A program made the position numbers and the translations under genes. 18,905 nucleotides of DNA. Source: Chlamydiota bacterium. Lineage in GTDB: Bacteria; Chlamydiota; Chlamydiia; Chlamydiales; VGMA01. Below are positions 1 through 8,062 of this stretch, one piece after another. The stretch covers positions 1 to 18,905 of the forward strand of contig VGMA01000012.1 of assembly GCA_016866575.1 (NCBI GenBank), in the 5' to 3' direction. Numbering within the stretch: position 1 is the stretch's first letter; each line of letters begins with the position of its first letter. Below the pieces are notes generated by a model. It was not told the DNA's origin. It worked only from the letters and a program-made list of their open reading frames with translations, and did no database searches.

Positions 1-2
1 TA

Positions 3-362
3 AACATTAAGAATTTTGGGATAACAAGTCAAAGCGGACTGATAGAGATAGCAAAGATTATAGCAGCTAAAGATGGATGGGGAGTATCTGAAAACATTCA
101 GAAGTTTGGTATTACTGATCAAAATGCGCTGAAGGAGATAGCGAAGGTTGCAGCAGCTCGAGATGTAAGGGCATTATCTGAATACATTCAAAATTATGGC
201 ATTACCGATCAAAACGCGCTGATAGAAATAGCGAAGGTTGCAGCAGCTCGAGATGGAAGCGCATTATCTGAATACATTCAGGATTATGGAATTACCGATC
301 AAAACGCGCTGATAGAGATAGCAAATATCGCAGCAAAAGATCCAGAGTATAGAATGGAACTT
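3..362 (+). repeat. Four tandem 90-bp coding repeats
   Basis: Four in-frame units of 30 codons (3-92, 93-182, 183-272, 273-362), each starting with N/Y-I-x-x-F/Y-G-I-T and containing a helical L-x-E-I-A-x-I/V-A-A core. The last unit degenerates into the unique region. The array probably continues upstream of the window. It encodes a repeat protein and is not a CRISPR: units are contiguous, without spacers, and in frame. Confidence 0.9.
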
Positions 363-2159
363 ACTAAAAATTTTGGACCTATCTCAGAAGAAGATAGGTT
401 CATGATAGCAGCTGTTGTAGCTTGCCATTCGCCCTTTAGTGTATCGTATTGGCTTATGCAAAATCCGTTTAACTCTTCAGATCTTCAAAGACGTTTAGGT
501 TACTGCATTCAGCTTTTAACCAAGATCAATCAAGATAAACATGTAGGAAAAGAAAAAGAGATACCCGAAGAGCTGCGGCCTATCCAAGATATATTGGAGG
601 CGGCGTTAAAATATCGCAATACCGCTCTTGCTAAAAAACTTATCTCGGAAGCTATTAGCCAAACATTAAAACCAGGCTACGTGGAGGCTCTCTTAGAGAT
701 TGCAGGAGATGAAAAGCACAAACACCTTTTATCTGTAATACCCGCTAAGTGGATGACTGAAGAAGAAAAAATCACCGCTTTAGGCCCATGGATCAATACT
801 AAAAGAGCAGAGTTTCGCAACAGATATTCTCCTTTGCAGCAGCAGTATTTATTAACAGTCATGAGTCTAGATCGAGCTAGGGAAATTTCCCCTAAAAGAA
901 AGCTCGAGTTATTAGAAGCGGTGATGTCTCAAAACGATGTAGAGCAAGTAATTTCAGGTCTTCGGCTTATTCAGACACTATGTGTAGTACATAAAGCAGA
1001 GGAATTGAACACATTGAACGTTGAAGAGCTAGTGCCTGAAATGACAAGGGTTTTTGGAATAACACTTTTAGAAGATCGCTTTAGAGGTCTCTCTAATATA
1101 GAGAATCTTGCTCAAAAATACCTAGAAACCTTTGGAAATATGCGTGTTCCTTATGCATTTGATACGTATTTAGCAGCTATTCGCGCACTTCCTGAGATGC
1201 AAGAGCCTATAGAGAGATTTGGAACTAGCGTGCTATCAGGGACCTTTAGCGAAGAAAGAATGAGGACAGATAACAATCCCCATCTTCAAAAAATAGCAGA
1301 GTATGATGAGCGTCATGGAACAGATATCCTCTCTTCTTGGAACACTTTAAGTCCTGAAATTTATGTAAGATCTTCAGATAAAAGTGAAAAAAGTGAAATT
1401 TCCTTCAGAGATTTTTTTCAAACCAAATCTCAAGATCAGCACTGGCATAAAAATGGAGTAGATCAGTTCCCTGAATTGACCACCTATTTAGCAACAGGGG
1501 AAAAGCTGCAAAATCAAGATCCAAAGAAACAAAGAGTGATTAATGCATGCATCGATCTAATAGAAAATCCGCAAGATCCATTACCAAAATTAGACAAGAT
1601 CTCTTCTTACCTCGGTTCTTTTAAAGTTGAACTGCAAAATGACATTAAAGGTATCAAAAATGATTTGAAAGCACCTGTCTCATCTACAGTAGTACAAGAA
1701 AAGGTGGAAATTTGCCGCGGATGGGAAGATCTTTTTTTGTGTGGAACAGAAGTAGCAGGGAGTTGCCAGCGCATAGATGGGAATGTGAATCTCAATAAAT
1801 GTCTATTAGCTTATTGTCTTGATGGTAAGATCTCTATGATTGCTATCAAGAACAAAGAAGGAAAGATCGTAGCACGAGCTATTTTGAAGCTTCTTTGGGA
1901 TGATCAAACAGGCAAGCCTGCGCTCTTTTTAGAGCGGTGCTACCCTGACGCTTGCTCTAGTAGCAGAAAAGAAGGGATCAAAGAGATGGCTATCGCTTTT
2001 GCCAAAGAGCTCGATTGCAGTTTGTTTACTGAAGGGGATACGGAGACATTATCACTTACCTCTTTTGGCAGCTCTTGTCCTTACGAATATGAAGATGGAG
2101 CTAGCGGAGTACAGCAAGAGGGTAAATTCACTATCAAAAACGGAGCAAAGATCGTTTAA
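3..2159 (+). CDS. Large helical-repeat protein, 5'-partial (upstream paralogue)
   Basis: The reading frame is open from the first bases of the window, so the gene begins outside it. The methionine at 354 is internal, because the same residues lie mid-protein in the downstream paralogue. About 718 residues are visible. Four 30-residue repeats (consensus around YIQNYGITDQNALIEIAK) come first, then a region of about 600 residues containing an RAEFRNR segment, a HWHKNGVDQFPELT segment, and a C-terminal part with WEDLFLCGTEVAGSCQR, NKCLLAY, LFLERCYP and FGSSCPYEYED. No signal peptide or membrane segment is visible in this portion. From about residue 118 to the end it aligns with residues about 385-986 of the next gene with well over three quarters of positions identical by eye. 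I do not recognise the C-terminal region and assign no function. Helical repeats suggest a binding scaffold, possibly an exported effector; that is inference. Confidence 0.85.
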   Translation, partial: NIKNFGITSQSGLIEIAKIIAAKDGWGVSENIQKFGITDQNALKEIAKVAAARDVRALSEYIQNYGITDQNALIEIAKVAAARDGSALSEYIQDYGITDQNALIEIANIAAKDPEYRMELTKNFGPISEEDRFMIAAVVACHSPFSVSYWLMQNPFNSSDLQRRLGYCIQLLTKINQDKHVGKEKEIPEELRPIQDILEAALKYRNTALAKKLISEAISQTLKPGYVEALLEIAGDEKHKHLLSVIPAKWMTEEEKITALGPWINTKRAEFRNRYSPLQQQYLLTVMSLDRAREISPKRKLELLEAVMSQNDVEQVISGLRLIQTLCVVHKAEELNTLNVEELVPEMTRVFGITLLEDRFRGLSNIENLAQKYLETFGNMRVPYAFDTYLAAIRALPEMQEPIERFGTSVLSGTFSEERMRTDNNPHLQKIAEYDERHGTDILSSWNTLSPEIYVRSSDKSEKSEISFRDFFQTKSQDQHWHKNGVDQFPELTTYLATGEKLQNQDPKKQRVINACIDLIENPQDPLPKLDKISSYLGSFKVELQNDIKGIKNDLKAPVSSTVVQEKVEICRGWEDLFLCGTEVAGSCQRIDGNVNLNKCLLAYCLDGKISMIAIKNKEGKIVARAILKLLWDDQTGKPALFLERCYPDACSSSRKEGIKEMAIAFAKELDCSLFTEGDTETLSLTSFGSSCPYEYEDGASGVQQEGKFTIKNGAKIV

Positions 2160-2274
2160 GCCCGTTATTTTCATGCTCTTTAGAGCAAACCACAAGGGGC
2201 GGCGATAGAGCTGTAGATAGAAAAAAGGATTCTAGCACAGGAAACAACTAAATTTTGTATTACACAAAGTATAA

Positions 2275-5235
2275 ATGATCAATCCCATTCTACAATCTTT
2301 TCGTGAAAATCTCGCCCAAATAGAACCTAATCGAGATAATAAAGAAAAATTATCCGATATCTGCCAGAGAATCAATGAGTTGATTAAAGACAACCCGCAG
2401 TTGTTAAAAAATCTAGATGCAAGAGATCTTCAAAAACTCAATCAAGCTATATCAAAAATTGGCAAGATGCAGCTAGAAAAAAATGTTGTAGTAGAAATAG
2501 CCAAAACTTCTGCAGCTTGGAATGGAAGAATAGCATCTCAAAACATTCAGAAGTATGGTATTACCGATCAAATAGCACTGATAGAAATAGTGAAAATCAT
2601 AGCAGATCAAGATGTAAGAGAAGTGTCTGAAAACATTCAAAATTATGGCATTATAGATCAAAGAACTAGGATAGAGATAGCGAAGATCATAGCAGCTCAA
2701 GATGGGAGTGGAGTATCTCGATACATTCAGAATTACGGCATTACCGATAAAAAAGCGCTGATAGAGATAGCGCAGATCGCAGTCAGAGATGCATGTGGAG
2801 CATCTGAATACATTCAGAATTATGGCATTACCGACAAAAAAGCACTGATAGAGATGGCAAAGATCTTAGCCGCTCGATATCCACGCGGGTTATCTGAATA
2901 CATCCAGAATTATGGTATTACCGATCAAAACGCGCTGATAGAAATAGCGAAGATCGCAGCCGCTCTAGATGGAAGAGGATTATCTCAATACATTCAGAAT
3001 TATGGTATTAGGGATCAAAATGCGCTGATAGAGATAGTGAAGATTGTAGCTGCTCGAGAGGGAGGGGAAGTATCGGAATACATTCAGAATTATAGGATCA
3101 CCGATGAGGATGCACTAGTAGAGATAGCAAAGATTGCAGCAGCTCAAGATGGAAGGGGATTATCTCGATACATTCAGAATTATGGGATCACCGATGAGGA
3201 TGCACTAGTAGAAATAGCGAAGATCGCTGCACGATATGGTAAGGGAATATCTGAATACATTGACAATTACGGTATTACTGATCAAAGAGCGCTCATAGAG
3301 ATAGCAAAGATCGCCGCAGCTCAAAATGGATGGGCAACATCTATTTACATTAAAAATTATGGGATTAGTAATCAATTTGCGCTGATAGAAATAGCAAAAA
3401 TAGCAGCAAAAGATCCAGTGTATTATATGGAAGTAACTAAAGATTTCGGACCTATACCAGAAGAAGATAGGTTTACTATTGCAGCATTTGTAGTTCAGCG
3501 TAGGCCAGTTCAAGTAATAAGCTGGCTTGAGAAAAATCCGTTTAATTCTTCAGATCTTCAAAGACGTTTAGATTGCTGTATTAGGCTCTTAAGCAAGATC
3601 GATCAAGATAAACATGACGTAGAAGAAGACATCCCCGAGGAGCTGCAGCCTATCAAAGGTATATTGGAGGCGGCACTAAAATATCGCAATAGCTCTCTAG
3701 CTAAGGATCTTATCAGTGAAGCTATAAGTCAAACAGTAAAACCTGGTTACACGGAAGCTCTCTTAAAGATTGCAGGAGAAGAAAGGCATAAACAGCTTGT
3801 ATCTGTGGTGCCTGCTAAGTGGATGATCGAAGAGGGGGAACCTGTTGCTTTAGGAACTTGGATCAATACTAAAAGAGCTGAGTTTCGCAACAGATCCTCT
3901 CCTTTACAGCAGCAGTATTTATTAACCGTCATGAGTTTAGATCGAGCTAAAGAAATTTCTCCTAGAAGAAAGCTTGAGTTATTAGAAGCGGTGATGTCTC
4001 AAAACGATACAGAGCAAGTGCTTTCAGGCCTTCGGCTTATGCAGTCAATATGTGTAGTACATAAAGCTGAAGAATTGAACACATTGAATATTGAAGAGCT
4101 AGTGCCTGAAATGACAAGGGTTTTTGGGATATCGCTTCTTGAAGATCGCTTTCGAGGTCTCTCTAATATAGAAAATGTCGCTCAAAAATACATAGAAACC
4201 TTTGGAAATATGCGTATTCCCTACGCATTCGATACGTATTTAGCAGCTCTTCGAGCGCTTCCTGAGATGCAAGAGCCTGTAGAGAGATTTGGAACTAGCG
4301 TGCTATCAGGGACCTTTAATGAAGAGAGGATGAGAATAGACAACAACCCTCATCTACAAAAAATAGCAGAGTATGATGAGCGTCAAGGGACAGATATTCT
4401 CACTTCTTGGAACACTTTAAGTCCTGAAGTTTATGTTAAAACATCGGAAAAAAGCGAAAAAAGTGAAATTTCTTATAGAGATTTTTTTATAACTAAATCT
4501 CAATCTCAGCACTGGCATAAAGATGGAGTAGATCAGTTTCCTGAATTAACAGCTTATTTAGCCACAGGGGAAAAGCTCCAAAATCTAGATCCAAAGAAAC
4601 AAAGAGTGATCGATGCGTGCATAGATCTTATAGAAAATCCACAAGATCCAGTAAAAAAACTAGAAAAGATCTCTTCTTACCTCGGTGCTTTTAAAGTTGA
4701 ACTGCAAAATGACATCAAAGGTCTCATTAAGACTCTAAACGCACCTACTTCATCTACAGCTTTACAAGAGAAGGTAGAGATTTGCCGCGGATGGGAAGAT
4801 CTTTTTTTATGCGGAACCGAAGTGGAAGGGAGTTGCCAGCGCATAGATGGAGATGTGGATCTCAATAAATGCTTATTGGCTTATTGTCTAGATGGCAAGA
4901 CTTCTATGATTGCTATCAAGAACAAAGAAGGAAAAATAGTAGCACGGGCTATTTTGAAACTTCTTTGGGATGATCAAACAGGCAAGCCCGTGCTCTTTTT
5001 AGAGCAGTGCTATCCTGAAGCATGCTCTAACAGCAGAAAAGAAGGGATAAAAGAGATGGCTATCGCTTTTGCTAAAAAACTGAATTGCAGTTTATATACT
5101 AAAGGAAATACGGAGGTATCATCGCTTACCTCTTTTGGAAGCTCTTGTCCTTATGAATATGAAGATGAAGAAGGAGGAGTGCAGCAAGAGGGTAAATTCA
5201 CTATTACAAAAGCAGCAAAGATCGTTATAGAGTAA
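2275..5235 (+). CDS. Large helical-repeat protein, complete paralogue (986 aa)
   Basis: Complete second copy of the tandem pair. Residues 1-89 are a unique, helical, charged N-terminus ending in a half-repeat. Residues 90-387 hold ten units of 29-30 residues. Residues 388-986 are the conserved region shared with the upstream gene, including WEDLFLCGTEVEGSCQR, NKCLLAY, LFLEQCYPEACS and FGSSCPYEYED. No signal peptide, membrane segment or known catalytic motif is evident. The start has no good Shine-Dalgarno sequence, only a weak GGA about 20 bases upstream, but no better methionine precedes the N-terminal region. The 115-base gap to the upstream paralogue shows no clear promoter. The pair arose by tandem duplication. 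Repeat units resemble two-helix solenoid repeats (TPR/PPR/TALE-like class) in length and pattern; target and role are unknown. Confidence 0.9.
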   Translation: MINPILQSFRENLAQIEPNRDNKEKLSDICQRINELIKDNPQLLKNLDARDLQKLNQAISKIGKMQLEKNVVVEIAKTSAAWNGRIASQNIQKYGITDQIALIEIVKIIADQDVREVSENIQNYGIIDQRTRIEIAKIIAAQDGSGVSRYIQNYGITDKKALIEIAQIAVRDACGASEYIQNYGITDKKALIEMAKILAARYPRGLSEYIQNYGITDQNALIEIAKIAAALDGRGLSQYIQNYGIRDQNALIEIVKIVAAREGGEVSEYIQNYRITDEDALVEIAKIAAAQDGRGLSRYIQNYGITDEDALVEIAKIAARYGKGISEYIDNYGITDQRALIEIAKIAAAQNGWATSIYIKNYGISNQFALIEIAKIAAKDPVYYMEVTKDFGPIPEEDRFTIAAFVVQRRPVQVISWLEKNPFNSSDLQRRLDCCIRLLSKIDQDKHDVEEDIPEELQPIKGILEAALKYRNSSLAKDLISEAISQTVKPGYTEALLKIAGEERHKQLVSVVPAKWMIEEGEPVALGTWINTKRAEFRNRSSPLQQQYLLTVMSLDRAKEISPRRKLELLEAVMSQNDTEQVLSGLRLMQSICVVHKAEELNTLNIEELVPEMTRVFGISLLEDRFRGLSNIENVAQKYIETFGNMRIPYAFDTYLAALRALPEMQEPVERFGTSVLSGTFNEERMRIDNNPHLQKIAEYDERQGTDILTSWNTLSPEVYVKTSEKSEKSEISYRDFFITKSQSQHWHKDGVDQFPELTAYLATGEKLQNLDPKKQRVIDACIDLIENPQDPVKKLEKISSYLGAFKVELQNDIKGLIKTLNAPTSSTALQEKVEICRGWEDLFLCGTEVEGSCQRIDGDVDLNKCLLAYCLDGKTSMIAIKNKEGKIVARAILKLLWDDQTGKPVLFLEQCYPEACSNSRKEGIKEMAIAFAKKLNCSLYTKGNTEVSSLTSFGSSCPYEYEDEEGGVQQEGKFTITKAAKIVIE
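2542..3435 (+). repeat. Ten tandem 87-90-bp coding repeats
   Basis: Ten contiguous in-frame units, eight of 30 codons and two of 29. The invariant core is Y-I-x-N-Y-G-I-x-D followed by A-L-I/V-E-I-A-K-I-A-A. Variation concentrates at two places: repeat positions 10-11 (QN, KK, ED, QR, QI) and the loop at about 21-28 (for example LDGRG, REGGE, RYPRG, RYGKG). That fits two short helices separated by a variable loop. Adjacent units share long identical DNA stretches, so recombination-driven unit gain and loss is plausible. Confidence 0.9.
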
Positions 5236-5249
5236 AGGTGCTATGGGTT

Positions 5250-5277
5250 AAAAAAACTTTAGTGATTAGTTTTTTTT
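5250..5277 (+). terminator. Possible AT-rich terminator after the repeat protein
   Basis: AAAAAAACT (5250-5258) pairs with AGTTTTTTT (5268-5277) around a 9-base loop, 14 bases after the stop codon, with the run of T forming the end. The stem has only one G:C pair, so it may be weak. Confidence 0.35.
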
Positions 5278-5353
5278 GTAATCTGATACTTTGCATAAAA
5301 AAGAAATAAATTAAGCTAAACTGCTCTTCATTAATTTTAAAAATACAGATAGA

Positions 5354-5403
5354 TAAAAAAATGGCTGTTTTTTTTTCTGGCAATAAAACTAAAAAAACAG
5401 CCA
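5354..5403 (-). terminator. Intrinsic terminator of htpX
   Basis: TGGCTGTTTTTTT (from 5362) is the exact complement of AAAAAAACAGCCA (5391-5403), a 13-bp stem. It begins seven bases after the htpX stop on the minus strand and is followed there by seven T (complement of the A run at 5355-5361). The plus strand has no T run after the stem, so it serves htpX mainly. Confidence 0.7.
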
Positions 5404-5409
5404 ACAAGA

Positions 5410-6291
5410 TTAGTAGCCGCGCTCAAGATGAGCAATTCTTTCTTCAATAGGCGGGTGCGTTGCGAATAAAGAGAGTAGTCCTCTTTTGCCGGGCTGAGAA
5501 ATCATCATCGCTCGTAAAGATTCAGCTTTTACTTCTTGGATAGACTCTCGCTGTTTTCCAAGTCTTTCTAAAGCAGCAATCATAGCACGTTTACCGATAA
5601 GATCAGCAGATCCTTTATCTGCTTTGAATTCTCTATAGCGAGAAAATGATGCAATTACTATCGCTCCTAAAATCATAAATACCACTTCAAATAGCATGGT
5701 AAAGATTGAAAAACTCAAATATGAGCCTGAACGGCTGTCACGATCTTTTCCAAGGCCTGAAAAAGCAAATGCGAGTACTCTTGCTAAAAACATCACAAAG
5801 GCGTTTACTACTCCTTGAAGCAATGTCATGGTGACCATATCACCATTGGCGATGTGCGCTACTTCGTGTCCTAAAACAGCTCTTAGCTCATCTTCTGGCA
5901 TTTTGTGCAGTAGAGCTGTTGATACAGCGACAAGCGAGTGTTTTTGAGTAGGTCCTGTAGCGAAAGCATTCATATCTTGAGAGGTAAAAATTCCTACTTC
6001 TGGTACGTGGCTAAGGCCTGCTTTTCTTGAAAGCTCTTCTACCATCTTGTAGAGCTTATCGTGGCTAGATACAATTTCGATATGCATCATCCATTTTGCC
6101 ATCTGTTTTGAAAGTAGCAAAGATATGAAAGCACCTGTAATGCCCCAAACCCCGCAAAAGATCAAAAGCGATACGTAGTCAACGCCATAGGCATTTAAGT
6201 AGGGACGTACATTTAACACACTAAGCACAATCGAGATCGTAGTGATAACGAGAGCATTCATTGCTATGAATAGAAAGATCCGCTTGAACAT
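5410..6291 (-). CDS. htpX: Protease HtpX (M48 membrane zinc metalloprotease)
   Basis: 293 residues, the same length as E. coli HtpX. Two N-terminal membrane segments (about 4-26 and 40-60) precede the protease domain. The zinc motif HEVAH is at residues 142-146 within LGHEVAHIANGD; the third ligand is probably E221 in SRYREFKAD. Two further hydrophobic segments (about 160-178 and 193-215) lie between them, as usual in the family. HtpX acts at the inner membrane, degrading misfolded or damaged membrane proteins with its active site facing the cytoplasm. The start is supported by AGGTGAAG directly upstream. The gene stands alone: it is divergent from the dipeptidase operon, has its own terminator, and converges on the repeat-protein gene. 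Confidence 0.96.
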   Translation of the reverse strand: MFKRIFLFIAMNALVITTISIVLSVLNVRPYLNAYGVDYVSLLIFCGVWGITGAFISLLLSKQMAKWMMHIEIVSSHDKLYKMVEELSRKAGLSHVPEVGIFTSQDMNAFATGPTQKHSLVAVSTALLHKMPEDELRAVLGHEVAHIANGDMVTMTLLQGVVNAFVMFLARVLAFAFSGLGKDRDSRSGSYLSFSIFTMLFEVVFMILGAIVIASFSRYREFKADKGSADLIGKRAMIAALERLGKQRESIQEVKAESLRAMMISQPGKRGLLSLFATHPPIEERIAHLERGY

Positions 6292-6341
6292 TCTTCACCT
6301 CATTTTCTTGTTTGTGATGATAACAAAAGGGATATTTTTCA

Positions 6342-6370
6342 TTGATAATTATCTAGGTTTATGGGAACAA
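6342..6370 (-). promoter_or_regulatory. Candidate htpX promoter
   Basis: On the minus strand TTGTTC (complement of 6365-6370) and TATCAA (complement of 6342-6347) are separated by 17 bases and lie about 50 bases before the htpX start. Three of six and four of six bases match the sigma70 consensus, so support is modest. Confidence 0.3.
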
Positions 6371-6401
6371 TTGCTCTGAAAATATATTCTGAAGGGGTTT
6401 T

Positions 6402-6430
6402 TTGTGAAAATCCCATTAAATTCAGATCAT
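6402..6430 (+). promoter_or_regulatory. Candidate promoter of the dipeptidase operon
   Basis: TTGTGA (6402-6407) and GATCAT (6425-6430) with a 17-base spacer precede the start at 6462; each matches the consensus at four of six positions. Just upstream, GGGGTTTT (from 6394) and AAAATCCC can pair around TTGTG with one G-U pair, a small hairpin overlapping the -35 box. Confidence 0.3.
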
Positions 6431-6461
6431 AGAAGCATTCAATCATGAGTTTTGTGTATTA

Positions 6462-6692
6462 ATGGCAAAGATTCTCGAAGGATTGTTCGATCAAGGGGAT
6501 TTTTCTAAAAAAGATCTAAATGCAATCATTCAAAGAAAAATCTCAGATAGAACGATTTGTTATGTTCTTCTTACTTGCACACAAGCAGGTCCAGACGGTA
6601 GTATGGAAGTAGAAATGAAGTATGAGGGGGAAAAATGGCTTGCCTCATATCTTATCCAAAGCGCACAGGGAATTTTAGAGGAGGATTTGTGA
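6462..6692 (+). CDS. Small unknown protein coupled to the dipeptidase (76 aa)
   Basis: Begins MAKILEGLFDQGDFSKKDLN and ends with an acidic tail (ILEEDL). It has no membrane segment, signal peptide or known motif; the pattern suggests a small soluble alpha/beta fold. No clear Shine-Dalgarno sequence precedes the ATG. The main support is its junction: its TGA overlaps the GTG start of the dipeptidase (GTGA, 6689-6692), and the dipeptidase's strong ribosome binding site lies inside its last codons. This is a classic coupled operon arrangement. I do not recognise a family; a partner or regulator of the peptidase is possible but unproven. Confidence 0.7.
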   Translation: MAKILEGLFDQGDFSKKDLNAIIQRKISDRTICYVLLTCTQAGPDGSMEVEMKYEGEKWLASYLIQSAQGILEEDL

Positions 6693-8053
6693 ATAGTTTC
6701 CAAAACTGGTACAAAACACATGAAAGTGAAATTTTAGAAGAGTATTTTCAATTCCTTCGTTTTCCTACAGTAGGGACAAAAAGCAAACATCATCAAGATA
6801 TGCAAGATTGTGCCAAGTGGCTCATAAGCAGACTTGAGAGCATGGGTTTTAAAGCAGAAAAATGGGATTTTCCTCACGGACAACCTTCTGTTTTTGGAGA
6901 GTATATTGTAGATCCATCTTTACCAACGATTTTGTTTTATCAACACTACGATGTGCAACCAGAAGATCCGGTAAATCTTTGGCAAACTCCTGCATTTGAA
7001 CCGACAGTGCGAAACGGCAAAGTTTATGCAAGGGGAGCTGAAGACAACAAAGGTCAGTGCCATTATACCTTAACAGCAATTAAAGCGTTTTTGCATCATA
7101 AAGAAGCTACAAAGTGCAACATCAAAATCTTGATCGATGGTGAAGAAGAAAGCGGCAGCACCTCTTTAATGAAGCATGGACATCTTTACAAAGACCGTCT
7201 CAAAGCGGATCACTTACTGATTGTCGATATGGGCATAGGAACATTTGAGGCTCCTCACGTATGCATAGGATGCAGAGGAATTGTATCTTTAGAAGCAGAA
7301 GTTGTGGTTTCTAATATCGATATGCATTCAGGAGAGCATGGAGGAATTGCTGCAAATCCAATCCACGTACTTGCCAAAGCACTAAGTTCGATTCATGATG
7401 AAAATGGCCAGGTGGTAATCGAAGGATTTTATGATCATGTAAAGAGCTTATCAGAAGATGAAAAAAAGCAATTTGATCTTGCTTTTGATTCTTCTTCTTA
7501 TCAAAAAGAATTTGGAGTGCGCCTGTTTGCTCAAAAAGGTGTTCATCCAAAAGAAGCGAATATGCTCCGGCCTGTTTTAGAGGTAAACGGAATGTGGGGG
7601 GGCTACACTGAAGAAGGATTTAAAACAGTTTTACCTGCTAAGGCAAGCTGTAAAATTTCATGTAGGCTAGTTCCCGGACAAGATCCTCAGAGAATATTTA
7701 CCTTAGTGAAAGATTTTCTAAGAAAAAAAATCCCCCAAGAAGTTGAACTAAATGTAAAAGAGCACGGCCATGGCCTAGCTTATAGAGCATCGACTAAATC
7801 CTCACTTGCAGAGAGTGTAAAAAGAGCGTATGAAAAAACATTCGGAAAACCTTGTTTATTTTATACAAGTGGCGGTAGCATTCCTGTAGCGACAACACTT
7901 ATCCAATTGTCTGGCGCGGAGTGTGTTTTCCCTGGAGTAGGATTTATCGATAACAATATCCATGCTCCTAATGAATGGTTTGGATTGGATCAGCACAAAA
8001 AGGGTTTTGAAATGGTGTGCGCAATCCTTGAGGATATTTCCTCTTTGCAGTAA
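6689..8053 (+). CDS. M20-family metallo-dipeptidase
   Basis: About 454 residues from the GTG at 6689, preceded by AGAGGAGGAT. The frame extends upstream to an ATG at 6635, but those 18 codons lie inside the previous gene and lack a ribosome binding site. Di-zinc M20 signatures: FYQHYDVQP (H86, D88), ARGAEDNKGQ (bridging D119), DGEEESGS (catalytic and ligand glutamates about 153-154), LLIVDMG (D180), and a C-terminal NNIHAPNEWF supplying the last histidine. The central part (about 195-310) is the dimerisation lid domain. Length and motifs match the cytosolic non-specific dipeptidase/carnosinase-like branch, which cleaves short peptides. In an intracellular bacterium it would probably recycle imported peptides. 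The next gene starts within ten bases. Confidence 0.92.
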   Translation: MNSFQNWYKTHESEILEEYFQFLRFPTVGTKSKHHQDMQDCAKWLISRLESMGFKAEKWDFPHGQPSVFGEYIVDPSLPTILFYQHYDVQPEDPVNLWQTPAFEPTVRNGKVYARGAEDNKGQCHYTLTAIKAFLHHKEATKCNIKILIDGEEESGSTSLMKHGHLYKDRLKADHLLIVDMGIGTFEAPHVCIGCRGIVSLEAEVVVSNIDMHSGEHGGIAANPIHVLAKALSSIHDENGQVVIEGFYDHVKSLSEDEKKQFDLAFDSSSYQKEFGVRLFAQKGVHPKEANMLRPVLEVNGMWGGYTEEGFKTVLPAKASCKISCRLVPGQDPQRIFTLVKDFLRKKIPQEVELNVKEHGHGLAYRASTKSSLAESVKRAYEKTFGKPCLFYTSGGSIPVATTLIQLSGAECVFPGVGFIDNNIHAPNEWFGLDQHKKGFEMVCAILEDISSLQ

Positions 8054-8062
8054 TGTAGAGTG

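Noticed and set aside
3..362. Tandem 90-bp repeats as a CRISPR array
   Set aside because: Units are contiguous, in frame and protein-coding, with no unique spacers of constant length.
354..362. ATG at 354 as the real start of the first gene
   Set aside because: The frame is open upstream to the window edge with further repeats, and the paralogue has the same residues mid-protein.
3205..3513. Minus-strand open frame opposite the repeat array
   Set aside because: Its tyrosine- and cysteine-rich sequence is the antisense image of the repeats; it merely follows their periodicity.
6292..6461. tRNA or other structured RNA in the intergenic gaps
   Set aside because: None of the gaps shows a cloverleaf, T-loop consensus or strong long-range pairing by eye.
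6635..6688. Extended N-terminus of the dipeptidase from ATG 6635
   Set aside because: It overlaps the preceding gene, has no ribosome binding site, and the GTG at 6689 has a strong one.
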